A stretch of DNA of 64,000 nucleotides, taken from positions 2,480,001 through 2,544,000 of the forward strand of contig JAJEKV010000064.1 in assembly GCA_021234155.1 (NCBI GenBank), given 5' to 3'. Positions 1 to 11,663 of this stretch are shown piece after piece. Source of the DNA: Isoetes taiwanensis. Lineage: Eukaryota > Streptophyta > Lycopodiopsida > Isoetales > Isoetaceae. Within the stretch, counting starts at the first letter, position 1; each line of letters begins with the position of its first letter. The notes under the pieces are model-generated. The model was not told the DNA's origin. It made no database searches and worked only from the letters and a program-made list of their open reading frames with translations. Position numbers and translations under genes: made by a program.

Positions 1-470
1 CTTAGCGATGTGATAGACAACTCCAGGTCCACATCCGGCATTTGTTTTCTGCTTGCCAATGCTGCCATTGCTTGGATCAGCAAGAAACAAGGGCATGTAT
101 CTCTTTCATCCACTGAAGCAGAGTATGTTGCAGCATCTACAGCAGCCCCTGAGATCATTAGTTTCAAGGACTTTCTTACCGGCATTGGGCAACGCACTCC
201 TGGACTAGCAAGATGCTCATGGATAACAAAGGTGGCATTGATTGGTGCTCCGCTGAAGTTCGACATCCAAAATCTAAGCATATTCCCAAGCATTATCATT
301 TTGTAAGGGACCTTGTGGCTGATAAGCAGGTTCAAATTGAGCATGTTTCTACATGGGACAATACCGCAGATCTCTTGACTAAGCCTTTGGCTCGTGAGCT
401 CTTTGAGCGACATCGACTTGGTATTGGTCTTGATAGATTCCAGATCTCATCTCCAGGAGGAGGAGGTTGA
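1..470 (+). pseudogene. Ty1/copia pol 3' end (RNase H), cut by window edge
   Basis: This is the C-terminal RNase H end of a copia polyprotein; the rest lies left of the window. The first frame reads the typical STSG...AWISKKQ...SLSSTEAEYVA block (about 30-140). The frame then changes near 200-230 and continues with MDNKGGIDW...HPKSKHI and the classic copia ending HVSTWDNTADLLTKPLAR, stopping at 468-470. The known role is removal of the RNA template strand during reverse transcription. The frame change disables this copy unless it is a sequence error. It belongs with the LTR at 504-840. Confidence 0.9.
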
Positions 471-494
471 GCATGGAGATGGTGACCTCTCATC

Positions 495-840
495 AAGGAG
501 GAGTGTCGAGATATATGATATCGAGATCACCATCTTGCTGCTTGATAGCACTGACAGCACTCAGCACAGAGGTGCTGACTATGTGCTGAATCAGCACTTC
601 ATCAGCACCTACACCAGCCCACCCACTTGCCTTAATTAGCTACGGCACCGACTTGCCTTAATTAGTTACGGCATAATTAGGTGTGGTTGGTAACGGGAGC
701 AGTTATTATCTACTGCCCCTTTTTATATCTTGTATATCGGTATATCTTATTATCTACTCCTCCTTTTTATATCTTGTATAGCTTGCACTCTCGGATATCG
801 GTGTGTCCCCTTCTCTCCCTTTCTTGGTGCAACCTTGACA
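495..840 (+). repeat. copia polypurine tract and 3' LTR
   Basis: A purine run (AAGGAGGAG, 495-503) follows the pol stop and directly precedes TGTCGAGATA at 504. The LTR runs to ...ACCTTGACA at 840, giving matched TGTC/GACA ends and a length of 337 bp. It holds TATATCTTGTATA-type duplicated stretches (721-780). It abuts reverse-oriented copia reverse transcriptase sequence at 841, so this element inserted into an older copia. The matching 5' LTR would be outside the window. Confidence 0.8.
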
Positions 841-952
841 CTGGCTTGGTAATATTGAGGTAGATCAATGACCCAACAAGCTGTCTGAAGAGCGTAACAT
901 CACAAGAAGATTCTCGAGAATTCAAAGTAAGTTTATATGGACTAGAAGCATC
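841..952 (-). pseudogene. Older copia reverse transcriptase, downstream fragment
   Basis: On the minus strand this reads copia RT sequence ending in TLFRQLVGSLIYLNITKP, a conserved stretch just after the palm domain. It is the continuation of the fragment at 15531-16740: the intervening 14.6 kb is a transposon, and the reading frame is continuous across the join once one CATC target copy is removed. Its other side is interrupted at 840 by the LTR of a younger copia. Confidence 0.85.
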
Positions 953-978
953 GGGTGAAAGCATGTTGTAGTGGAACA
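953..978 (+). repeat. Left terminal inverted repeat
   Basis: The 26 bases match the reverse complement of 15505-15530 exactly; identity ends at the 27th base. CATC at 949-952 is the target duplication. Confidence 0.87.
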
Positions 979-1302
979 CCCTGGGTGTCCCCCCTGTCCT
1001 CCTAAAAATGTGGTGGGAGATATCAAATTTGTGGTGCGATTTTAAATGTTTGTTTGGCGCCTAGTGATGTACTGCCCGGATTCAATCATTTCCTGAACTG
1101 CAACAACCCGATTCCTACGCCACCCGTCCCATTCCAATTTCCTACGCCACCCGTCCCATTCCAATCTCCACCGAACCGATTTCTAAACCCACGACCCACC
1201 CGCGCCTTTCCCCGAAGCACCGCGGCTATGGCGCTTTAATCCGTTGTGGATCAATCCGGTTCATACCTTCAATCATTTAATTTGGAAGCAAATCTGCCAC
1301 AG

Positions 1303-1976
1303 GTAAGAGAAAGAGAACTCCAGAACAAGAACGGGATCATAAAAGACGCCAAAGGAAAAGACAAAGGGAAGCTAAAGAAGAATTAGCAAAAATTGCAACA
1401 GCAGAGGGAGGATCCACCAGAACGGCCTCTACCAGGCGTCGGATGGTATTAAAATTGTTATCTTCATTTCATAGCACCACTAAAGGCTTGTCTAACAACG
1501 ATAAGAAAGAGGTTTTACTAGATTATCTGCAGGATGACACAATGGACAGCGTACTTGGCGAAGAGCTGAAAGATTTGCAAGCCAAGAGCATTGTGGTCAG
1601 CAACCTCAGGGCTTCCATTCAACTTGTGAAGAAGTCTAACAGCAATGACAGTTTAGCAGCCAAGAGTAGTTGCCTTGCTATGGCCGAAAGCATTAATACC
1701 GAAAGTGCTAATCCTGTCAGTGCTCGGGGTTTTGGTAAACTGCTGGGTGTTCATCCTAGGAATCTTACCAAAGCAAAATTGAAGAGGGAAGAGATAGATT
1801 GCAAAGGGGGGAAATGGGTTTTGTACAAAAGAGTTAGAAGAGCAGGTCATAGAACTTGTGCAGCAATTTTGGACCGAAAAAGTAGGGTCTCTCCAAATGC
1901 AAAGGATGTTAAGTTCAGAAGATTGGAACGAAATGTAAGAGAGGATCATGCCACTCACTATCTGGAAGAATCACAG
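1303..1976 (+). CDS. Transposase-like exon (N-terminal half)
   Basis: One open frame runs from a splice-acceptor-like CCACAG (ending 1302) to a donor-like CAG|GTTATT at 1976. If no upstream exon is used, the first ATG is 1443. It begins with a very basic stretch (KRKRTPEQERDHKRRQRKR), passes a charged helical region, and ends with VSPNAKDVKFRR...HATHYLEESQ. I recall the last block from uncharacterised transposon-borne proteins of plants and invertebrates that also carry a YLSIIIDGMDQ-type motif; a sequence with the latter half lies at 16755-17540 in another element. Position just inside the left TIR supports a transposase role. The downstream exons of this copy are not seen. Confidence 0.5.
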
Positions 1977-2019
1977 GTTATTTCATTTCTTCATCTTCAC
2001 CACATTTTTTATTGTTAAT

Positions 2020-2560
2020 GTGGTATGTGGTTAGTGATTGCTTGTGATATGTGGTTGCTGTGGTTAGTGATTGCTTGTGGTGTGTGGTGCCTATTAATGC
2101 TGTGATATATGATATGTGCTGCCTAGTGTGGTGAGGCACGTGGTGTGAAATAAATGTTGTCAATATATGCTTTGTGGTGCCTAGTGTGGTGAATAACATG
2201 GTGTAAAATACATGCTGTAATATATGCTATGTGGTGCCTAGTGTGGTGAAAAATATGGTGTAAAATAAATGCTCTAAATATACGCTTTGTGGTGCCTAGT
2301 GTGGTGAATAACATGGTGTAAAATAAATGCTGTAATATATGCTATGTGGTCCCTAGTGTGGTGAATAACATGGTGTGGTGTCTAGTGTGGTGCCAGTGTG
2401 GTGCCTAGTGTGGTGCCTAGTGTGGTGCCTAGTGTGGTTAAAAATATAGTGTAAAATAAATCTTTGTAATATATTCTATGTGGTGCCTAGTGTGGTGAAT
2501 AACGAGGTGTAAGATGAATGTCTGTAATATATGCTATGTTTAATAGAAATCTCACTGTTT
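2020..2560 (+). repeat. Subterminal GTGGTG tandem array
   Basis: Degenerate tandem units of about 58 bp contain GTGGTGCCTAGTGTGGTG, then AATAACATGGTGTAAAATAAATGCTGTAATATATGCTATG. At 2370-2440 the GTGGTGCCTA core alone is iterated. Such arrays near transposon ends often serve as transposase binding sites; here that is inference. Confidence 0.75.
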
Positions 2561-3540
2561 AATTGTTGGGGGTGAAAGTGACACACAGAAAAATTACATT
2601 AAGGATGGACAGAATGGGACAGAGAATCATTGGAAATCTGTCACATCAAATGCAAGGTCAATCATTCAAAAGCCGGGTCAAAGGGAAGCATTGGGGAAAA
2701 TCATAAATCTAGTTTTGCATGCGGACATTGGCTTATCACAATCCAGCTATGGCGGAAGAAAAGCGAGAAGGAGAACACGAGCACAAACAATTTCACCGGT
2801 TCAAATGCGATCGCGATCTGGTAGGACCTATCTTGGAGCAAATAAACCCGAGGAACAGGCGGATATTACGGGAGCGGAGGACCCATGAATTCGAGGTATT
2901 CTAGGCTTAAAACATAGGTTAATTCACGATGGGCTTAAAGAATTAGAAGCCAAGGCGGTGATAGGCGTTGCCTTTCTTTGTAGTAGATGTTGTTTTACAC
3001 GGATGATGTTGTTTACAATGCATGATCGGGGAGACTTAGTGAGTGCGGTGAAGCGGGGTTCGGGGGTGGTGTATGATTCTCGAGGATGAGTTCTCAACTC
3101 TCCCCCAGGCTTGAGGAAGAGGATATGTTCATCCAACTAAAGCAGGAAATGATCCATGCTTCAGCCATTAAAAAGTGCTCGACGGGCGGATGCATGGAGA
3201 CACAACAACTGAGACAATACTTTATGAATCGTATCATAAGTGGGGAGCGAAACGAGAAGCTCATGTTTTAGTGTTCTTTGGATTACACCAACTATTCAGC
3301 AGAAACACTTGATGAAGTCTTGAGCGTACTTGGAAGAAGAAGAGTTCTGAGATCTCACAATGAGGATCCGATTGAGGCCCGATGGCGTGTATGTCATCTC
3401 TAATGCATTTTGATAATACTAGAAGCTCGGGGTTATAGTTTTCCCCGATTTTTTTTGCATACTTCATTTCATAAGAAGTATGAACTATTCTAGGGTATGG
3501 TAGATTTCCATATGTATTTTTCTCCCTTTGAAATATAAAA
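2561..3540. other. No recognisable gene
   Basis: Short open frames occur (for example 2719-2904 plus, 61 residues, charged, and 2924-3136 minus), but none matches a family I know and none has splice or promoter context. It may include decayed internal exons of the transposon. Confidence 0.5.
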
Positions 3541-4370
3541 ACAACGTTTGCATCACCACTTCACCACGTTTTCACCACGGCTTTCACCACAGATTTCACC
3601 ATAATCGGCCGGGGGCATTGACCATTTTGACCCGGTCAGGAAAATGGAATGGCTCTCAATTCACGATAGTATCTTGACTGATTTTGGTGACAGCAATATA
3701 TGGATCCCAAATTAGGTCCCTGAATTGATATGAAAATATTAGGAAAATCCACTTTCTTTGTGGCAATTGTGTAAAGGGTACTTTTATGAATATAAAAAGT
3801 TTCATTTTGCATTCTCATTTTTATGCTTCTTGATTCAAATTTGTACTTGAATGTTGAATGAATTCCAAGGTATAACTGGATTAAAACTGAATTAAACTTG
3901 CACAAGGCACATTAGACATATGGGTGAGATCAAAGAAAGGCACTAAGGCACTGTGGTATCCATTTTTAGAAACAAAACTGTGGTAAAAGCAATTAGAAAT
4001 TTACACAAGGCACAAATTTACACAAGACACAAAGCCATTATAAACTATTTTCTCGATTAAACAAAAGGCACAAGGCCTGGATTACAGTCGGCACAAGGCC
4101 ATCATATGTTAAAACAGAAGATACCAGAATACTTCAGAATTAGAAATTTACACAAGGTTCAAAAAGGCACAAGGCCATCATATATTCAAAAAGGCACTAA
4201 GGCCATCATATATTACAAAGAGGCACTAAGGCCTGTATCACAAGGGGTGAGTTCACAAGGGGGTGAGATCAAATGAAGGCACTAAGGCCTATATACCATC
4301 TGTTTTTCAAAAAAAAATACAAAGGCACAAAAGGCCTGTAGACTAACTTGATCAAAAGAAAAAAAAAGGT
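3541..4370. repeat. Degenerate CACCAC and CACAAGGC arrays
   Basis: TTCACCAC-type repeats (3555-3600) are followed by AT-rich DNA and then, from about 3900, by many loose copies of CACAAGGCACTAAGGCC. No coding signal is seen. Confidence 0.6.
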
Positions 4371-4464
4371 GGCACAGCCGGGACTTCAAGCTTCATCTGT
4401 AAGAAAAAGTGAAGAAAATTAGTTTAGAATACATAAAAGAAAGCAAAAATTTAATGCATGCATG

Positions 4465-4950
4465 CTACTTACTCTGTAGAACATTTTGGAGTTCCAAAAA
4501 AACTTCATGTTCTTCTTCGTCTTCTACCTCTTCTTCTTCTTCTTCGGTCTGGTCTTCGCTCGATTCGTTATCAGAATCTTGGGAATCAAATTGATCATCA
4601 GAAGAAGCTTCATCAGAGGAATCGAAATTAGAGGAGGATTCCACCTCTTCTGAAAGCTCCGAAAGATCTTCAGAGCTTTCAGAAGAGGTGGAATGAGACT
4701 CAGAGCTCTCAGGCTCAGGGCTCTCGGGTACTGGGCTCTCAGGTTCGGGCTCCAGCAAATGGTAATTTGGCCAAGATCCTATTTCATAACTGGCCATCAC
4801 CTGTGCCAAAGGAATTGAAAGCAGTTTCCGGCGCTTAGGGGAGGGAGAGCGAGAGGGAGAGGGAGAGGCAGAGCTGGAGGGAGAGCGGCAGCGGCAGCGC
4901 TTCGACATTCTGTTGGAAGGAATTGGACGATGCTTCTCCTTCACGACCAT
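4465..4950 (-). CDS. Hypothetical acidic Ser/Glu-rich protein, 161 aa
   Basis: An uninterrupted minus-strand frame starts at ATG 4950 (an alternative Met lies at codon 15). Residues about 15-45 are an RS/SP-rich basic patch (SPSPSRSPSPKRRK) that could be a nuclear localisation signal. Residues about 65-150 are almost all E, S, D and P, with an EEEEEE run, then a short hydrophobic tail (VFLELQNVLQ). I know no family for it. The composition resembles acidic nuclear chaperone-like or SR-like proteins, but low complexity can create such frames by chance. It lies inside the 14.6-kb transposon and could be cargo. Confidence 0.4.
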   Translation of the reverse strand: MVVKEKHRPIPSNRMSKRCRCRSPSSSASPSPSRSPSPKRRKLLSIPLAQVMASYEIGSWPNYHLLEPEPESPVPESPEPESSESHSTSSESSEDLSELSEEVESSSNFDSSDEASSDDQFDSQDSDNESSEDQTEEEEEEVEDEEEHEVFLELQNVLQSK

Positions 4951-4989
4951 AGCCTATAAAGGCTGGCGTGAAATTAATTTCGTAGGCTA

Positions 4990-5122
4990 CGATTTTAGGA
5001 TTTCGTACCATTAGCATCTTTATTCCTTAAGATTTAGTACCATTAGCATCTTTATTCCTAAAGATTTAGTAGGCAACTAATAATAACCTCGAAAGGACCA
5101 TTATTTTATTTTCTAAAAAACA

Positions 5123-5160
<38 letters not shown>
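4990..5160. repeat. 35-bp duplication and TA microsatellite
   Basis: The string TAGTACCATTAGCATCTTTA recurs twice (about 5002 and 5034), and an (AT)n tract lies at 5131-5161. Nothing else is visible. Confidence 0.8.
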
Positions 5161-5163
<3 letters not shown>

Positions 5164-5188
5164 ATCCTGAATTGGCCATTCATGAATA

Positions 5189-6085
5189 GCTCCAACGTGC
5201 CACCTACGATGCACCACATGATTCACCACATGATTCACCAAATGCACCACATGATTCACCACATGCACCATTTGCATCACCAAACATGTTGGTCAATGAA
5301 AGTCAAACATGTAACAAAGGTCATGTAAAGGCTCAAGCATGCCAAGGTGGCTCAAATATGCCACCTAGGCTCCAACATGCCAAGGTGGCTCAAACATGCC
5401 ACGTAAGCTCCAACATGCCACCTACGATGCACCACATGATTCACCACATGATTCACCAAATGCACCTCATGATTCACCACATGCACCATTTGCATCACCA
5501 AACATGTTGGTCAATGAAAGTCAAACATGTAACAAAGGTCATGTAAAGGCTCAAGCATGCCAAGGTGGCTCAAATATGCCACCTAGGCTCCAACATGCCA
5601 AGGTGGCTCAAACATGCCACGAAGCTCCAACATGCCACCCACGATGCACCACATGATTCACCACATGATTCACCAAATGCACCTCATGATTCACCACATG
5701 CACCATTTGCATCACCAAACATGTTGGTCAATGAAAGTCAAACATGTAACAAAGGTCATGTAAAGGCTCAAGCATGCCAAGGTGGCTCAAATATGCCACC
5801 TAGGCTCCAACATGCCAAGGTGGCTCAAACATGCCACGTAAGCTCCAACATGCCACCTACGATGCACCACATGATTCACCACATGATTCACCAAATACAC
5901 CTCATGATTCACCACATGCACCATTTGCATCACCAAACATGTTGGTCAATGAAAGTCAAACATGCCACGTAAGCTCCAACATGCCACCTACGATTCACCA
6001 CATGATTCACCACATGGTTCACCAAATGCACCACATGATTCACCACATGCACCATTTGCATCACCACATCTATCACGACATGTAA
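5189..6085. repeat. 218-bp tandem satellite, about 4.5 copies
   Basis: Copies start at 5189, 5407, 5624, 5842 and (shortened) 5973, giving a period of 217-218 bp. Each unit combines CACCACATGATT repeats, CACCAAACATGTTGGTCAATG, and CATGCCAAGGTGGCTCAAA blocks. Because stops are rare, open frames of 80-135 codons run through it on the plus strand; they are repeat artefacts. The CATGCCAAGGTGGCTC block recurs at 63.27-63.6 kb. Confidence 0.92.
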
Positions 6086-8550
6086 CACCACATTGTCATG
6101 AATCTTTGAATACATCAATTTCTTCCGAGATTTGAACTCCACCAGTGTTGCTCTCGTCAGCCCCGAAAAAAAGTCTATTGTATACAATAGTATACAACAA
6201 TGTACATTAGAGTGTCAATGAAAGAATAGGTTACAAGAATAACCTCTTTGGTTACAATAATACAAACATGTGATTACAAGTAAAGATCTATTGATCCATC
6301 AACCTCGACTTCATTACTACAAAGAACCGTGCTTCACAACATCAATCATCATTTACGGCGTGTCCAACATTTCGCAACTAGAAATTGGTACACCCTGCAA
6401 CAAACATATCGGGCCTCACATTGGATGAGTAATACCTTCAAATTCTGAACTCACCTTGCATTGGGATAGTATGTCCAAGTCTCGACATTCGCAGCCACAA
6501 CTTTCTTTACGAAGACACATATAGCGGGACCACACGACCAAGAATCGACGGTGAGTGGGGAACTTGTAATTTTCTTGTGGCGCAGACTTTTATGGTGCTT
6601 GGGAATTTTGTGTTTGCATCCTCAACAAAACTCATGACAGGCTCGGAGCCCTTGTACATTTCTAATTTAGGTCAAAATGGTACACACCGGCCGACATTTA
6701 ACCGGGTGACCTCCAAGACCTACAATGACATACACCGCCCGGTCTGCTGATAACATCTTTGGCGAGAATGGTACATTCGAAATTGCAAGTTGAGGGTGCA
6801 ACAGTTTGTCCTTTTGAAGCAAGCTCGTTCGACGATAATGTGTAAATGAGCGGATCCATGAAATGGAACCTGTTCCATGTCATGCTTGATGCAGAATTGG
6901 TGCATACACCGCCAAAGTCCAAGGTGCTGGTAAAACAAGATGATTTAAGAAACAAACGAAGACTTCAAATCTGAGTTGTTTATATTAAATTACTAACCTC
7001 ATGAAGAAATGGACTATCCCATCCTTTGAACCAATCCCTACTTTTCTCCAATATTCTGATTGCCTCTTGATCAAGCACAAGAGGCTCTAACATCCTTTAA
7101 ACACTTCAAGTGGCAAGTGTTACGGTAGGATGTGCGCTCTTAACAACTAGGTCCTCGTCTTTGGTGGTGTAAGTTTACATTCAGCAAATGGAAGATCATT
7201 GAAAACCTTGAGGAACATTGAAATAGCCAAGAAATGAACAATTGAAGTAAAACTTTGTTTATATTAAAAAGTCAAGAGAGGTTACATCATATACACAATA
7301 ATACTATTTCTAGGCTTTAGTTCTATGTTTTTTTTCATCATATTAATACAAATTTGACTCGATTGTCAAACATATTCAACATTTTGTTGCTTTTCGACAT
7401 AACTTTGCACATTCCGCCTTCAAAGAACCCCCTCAAGCCAAACCTTTAGATCATTCATGAGGAAATTGCCATCTACTCTGTCGGGGCTCCAAACCATTTG
7501 GACAGATCATGGTGTTTAGCGCATTGAGGTACCCTTTGTATCTCTTTGTCATCAATGAGAAGCACGTTCTCTTTTGTGAAACACGGAAATTCGTCGTAGA
7601 CCTTTTTCGAGGTGCTTCAAAAAAAATTGGCTTTTTTTGTTAAATAAATTTGTGTTGATACGGTGATCCCGACTCCATATGAACTTGAATTTGTCCTTGT
7701 GTTTCATCAATGCTCCCTTAACTATGACTCTCAAGTTTTGAGCCCGCAGGCTGGACCAAAGTGCTATATGAAAATTAAATTTGCACCAATCTATGAACTC
7801 GTGACTGGTCTAGTTACTACCCACTTGGTTACGGTTAAGTGTGATCAACTTAACATCATCTTCTTTGGCAGTGGGTATGGACTCACTCTTGTCATAGCTT
7901 CTACCCGTAACTCCATTGTAGTAAAAACAAAGGGATTGGCTTAACCTTGTAGCCTTATCGCATGGGACGAGTTGGTGCGGGGCTGGAAACTTCTGCTCAA
8001 ACATTTCTTGGTGCGTGGGGCTGGAAACTTACGCCCGGCATCTATTATTGCGCAGGGATGGAAACTTACGCTTGAGAATGTCTTGGAGGTGTCTTTTGCT
8101 TGGAATTACGCTCTTGCTTTTTTCTCCGAGACACTTCCGGCTGCAAAAAATTTAACATGATTCGGTAACTATATGGGTCAAATTAAAAAGAAGACAGGCA
8201 CAAAAGGTTGGAAGTTACCTTGTGACTTACATTCCTAAAACGATTTGTTCGGATCATAACCCGATGCATCTGCTGATTTGGCAGATTGGTGTGGAGCATG
8301 ACTTAATGCATCTGTTGATGCGGAAGATTCTTGTCCGGTTGGAGCACCCCATCGGAGCTTGACTTGATGCACCTCTTGATTTGTTGACATCTACCGATTT
8401 GTCAGAGCTTCCCGTAACCTCGATGCATCTTCCGATTTGCCCGAAGTTTCTATCTGTGTCTAATGCTTTCGAAGGGGTGCGAGTGTCTTGTCCCCCTAAC
8501 TGACCACATTGTACATCTTCTTTTTTAAAATGGGAGGGTGTTGGGTTTTG
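6086..8550. other. No recognisable gene; small local repeats
   Basis: I see no family match. Local repeats include GGGGCTGGAAACTTACG-like units three times between 7975 and 8070, and GACTTGATGCATCT-like units between 8260 and 8440. Both strands carry short open frames without support. Confidence 0.5.
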
Positions 8551-8554
8551 TGCC

Positions 8555-8588
8555 GGAACGCCGCATGTAACGCCGCATGCGGCGTTCC
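8555..8588. repeat. GC-rich perfect hairpin
   Basis: A 13-bp perfect inverted repeat (GGAACGCCGCATG at 8555-8567 and its complement at 8576-8588) has an 8-base loop. A second palindrome, CCCGCATGCGGG, follows at 8593-8604. Confidence 0.75.
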
Positions 8589-9129
8589 CTCTCCCGCATG
8601 CGGGACTATTTTGGTCGTATGCCCGTCTATTGTCTTCGTCCATTCATCGGATTTGAAATCAAAGACTCTTTCATTTGGCAATGGCACTCTGAGCTCCGCC
8701 GAGATTCTATTTGTTCTTGGTATAAACGTTCTGGAAGAAGGTACACTTTTCATTCATTTTTATTTGTGGCTGATCTTGCAGAATGCAACACTTCTGCAAA
8801 CAAGAGCAAGGCAAACATTCGTACTTAGGGTTTTAAGCGAGTGAAGCAAACGATACATCCTCTTATGGTTTTCTCAAGTTTTTATTTGTAAAGCACCTTC
8901 CTTCTATATCGTTGCTAAAAGCCCAGGTATTCGGTTTGGAGGATCGCCACTATCTAATACAAATTTTCTAATGCCCATTACACTGCTGCATCATTCGGCA
9001 CTGCTGCATCATTCAACACCTCTTTGTTCTACGAGATTGGCCAGGTATTCTGTTCTTCTTTTTCCTTTTTGACGTTTCAAGTGATGATTTGAACTTGCTA
9101 CGAAAAAATATGTTGTTTTTGCAGAAGCA

Positions 9130-11230
9130 AGAGTAATGCATAATTTTGGGCATGCTGGCTTACATTTTGGAGCCCAGGTATAAATATTGTCAAGGATTCA
9201 AGATGCGGAAGAGGGCAGGAAACATGGGGATGGGGAAGAAGGCAGGGAAGGTCTGCAAGAAGTGTATTCTACAGGGAGTCTTCTGCTCAAGGTTTTGGCC
9301 TGCTGTAAATATATGCCAGCTTATGATGTTAGCTTGCTGGGCACAGACCGCTATCATTTCGATGCAAAGGTATATTTGATGACTGTCTTTTAACGTTTTT
9401 TACACGTTTTTCATCGAATACCTCCATTCCAATGCAAGCATATAGCTGCTTCAAGATACCTGGTGCATGGGAGGGTTTTTGTAAGATGTTGTTTTCATGA
9501 TCCTTCTTTTATTTGTGAAGTTTCGTTGAATGAACTTGCTTATTCTCTTTTTAGGAATTAAAGCGGCATTCTATTCTGGAAGATTCTATTCTGGAAGTTT
9601 TCTTTGCTGCAGGGTAAGCAATACCTGTTGGTGGTATAGGGCAAGATGCAGCAGATTCAACTGGAGTTTTTTTGCTTAAATAGGGATTCTATGTTTCTCC
9701 TCATTTTGTCTTCTTCTAAGGTTTCTGTAAATAGTTCTCTCTTTAAGTTTGCTCTCTCTGGTCAAATGTTCCTTCTCAAAGGCTCCTTTTTTTGTTACCT
9801 GTTATTCCTTTTTTTACTATACGAGGTTCATTTTATGAGCATCCTCTAGAGAACTGTATTGCTAAGGATAGAGCAATGCAGATCAGGCTATGGAGGTACT
9901 ATTTCACTCTTCTCATTGTTTTGTTTTTTCGTCTAATACATGAGAACATGCAAATACAATGACTTCTGAATTTATTGTTTTTTTCCTTTATGTTTACAGA
10001 TAGAATATACACTATTTTTTTCAGCATATTGCACAACTAGACTTTTACATGGAGAGTCATGGCATTGCTTATTATGTATTGTTCCAGAATCGCAAGGTAT
10101 GAATTATTTTTGCTTATGTAAGGTACAAAATGTTTTGTGCTTTTCAAAATTTTAAATTGATCTAGAAACCCTTGCTTGCAATGTTATTCCTGTAGCACAA
10201 ACAATAATTATCTATTGGGAGCAATTTGCAGTGTTTCAGTTTTTCTTTTGTGCTGCATGCTTGAGATGCTCATCATTGCATGTTTAAGAGAAGCAGGACT
10301 TTGAGATAGGGCTTTGACATTTTGTACTTTCTCTTATAGAGCAGACTATACATGTATATTGCTGCGTCTTTGTTTATGCTGTTTTGAATACCATCATTTT
10401 TTGTTGTCCCTTTGTCCATGACTGCAGATGTTGCATATCAATGAAGCATTTATACCAAAGCTGGGAATTTAATGATGTTTCTTCTTTCCCAACCATCCCA
10501 ATGATCAAATTTTTTTAATCCTTGCGGTTGCAGAATTTGTCATCTACTTTGGGATACCATTCATTATGTGAAAGCACATTATTCTGGCAATGTTCAACCA
10601 GCTATTGCTGGCAATTTGCATCATGTGGGCAAAGAAGTCATATAGTGTCTGCCACGCTTTCATACAACTGGTATGCTTTAAGTGGTATGTGCAGTTTTCC
10701 TTTTTCCATTGTTTTATGTATACCAATGAAATTGTTGATGTATGCAAGCTTCTATTGTTAAAACATACACATCAGTGATTTTCTGCTGTCATCATGCCAG
10801 ATCTGATACAACAGGTTTGATGCGGACATCATTGGAATTTTGGCTACATGGACCGTGTATAACATGGATTTGCAGGAGAAAAAAAAATTAGAGATGAAAT
10901 CTGAGAATGGAGCAATGTTCCTACAACATGGGTACAAGCTTAAGGTAACTAACTAGAAAAGCGTTGGGCCCTGTATAGGCAACCATCTGGGTTATCTTTA
11001 ACACCTTTTAATTTATTCTTGCAGTGTGTGGTTCAATTGCCAGTTCAAAAGCTGACTTCAAAGGAAGCGAAAACAGAAGTTATTAAGGTAGATCCAAGGG
11101 GTCCAGAAATGGTATTGCCAAATTGGAAATTGGTCCTCAGACAGAGTGACAGAGCAGGACCATGTATGGGCAATACTGCCAGATGCACTGGAAACCAGGG
11201 TACATGCGTACACTGCAAAGTATGTCATAC
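9130..11230 (+). pseudogene. Spliced-looking exon series of an unrecognised gene
   Basis: Several short blocks are bounded by consensus splice sites. One ends at CCCAG|GTATAA (about 9178). One ends ...GTDRYHFDAK|GTATAT (about 9369). ELKRHSILEDSILEVFFAAG ends at GTAAGC (about 9613). HIAQLDFYMESHGIAYYVLF...K lies at 10026-10098 between TTTTTTCAG and GTATGA. Another starts after GTTGCAG at 10534 with in-phase HYVKAHYSGNVQPAIAGNLH. Others are DADIIGILATWTVYNMDLQE (about 10820-10945, then GTAACT) and a block from 11026. I do not recognise the protein. At least one block has an internal stop (after GKEVI), so this looks like a decayed captured fragment. It may be Helitron cargo, since a Helitron 3' end follows at 12556. 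Confidence 0.45.
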
Positions 11231-11239
11231 ACATTAACT

Positions 11240-11663
11240 TATAGGAAAATGATGTTAAAGTTCGTCCAGCTTCTGGCTTCAAAGCTCTACTAACCCATTC
11301 TAATAAATCAAGATGTGCTTCTTCAGCATTTTGTGCTGCCACTTTATCAGTTATGTCGTAGCGAATAGCCTAACCATGAGCAACACCCTTATAAACATAA
11401 ATATTTAATGTTTGTTGGACTACTAAGTTGTATTTCCTGTTAGGATTGCCACCTGCACATGAGAATTTACTCAACCTACTTTTCAAATGTTCTTGCCAGC
11501 ATGATGGAGACAACTTGGCCTCATATGCACAAACATTGCAAAAGCAAAATAGTGCTTTAAACCTCACGCTTCCAATCACAACCTGAGCAATGCCTAGAGC
11601 AAAATACTGCACTGCATAGGCTGACAAGCGCTCAACCAAGATAAGGGCAGATAAATTGCACAT
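11240..11663 (-). pseudogene. Unrecognised minus-strand gene fragment
   Basis: The minus strand reads NLVVQQTLNIYVYKGVAHG, a stop, then AIRYDITDKVAAQNAEEAHL and LLEWVSRALKPEAGRT in the same frame. The amino-acid texture looks like a real conserved protein interrupted by one in-frame stop, but I cannot name it. Orientation is opposite to the exon series at 9.1-11.2 kb, so two different source genes are likely. Confidence 0.35.

Noticed and set aside
2010-2560. CRISPR-like array
   Set aside because: Repeats are degenerate, spacers are not unique, and the genome is clearly plant; these are transposon subterminal repeats.
5286-5972. Long His/Met-rich open frames of 80-135 codons
   Set aside because: They run through the 218-bp satellite, change identity with each copy, and have no start, splice or family support.
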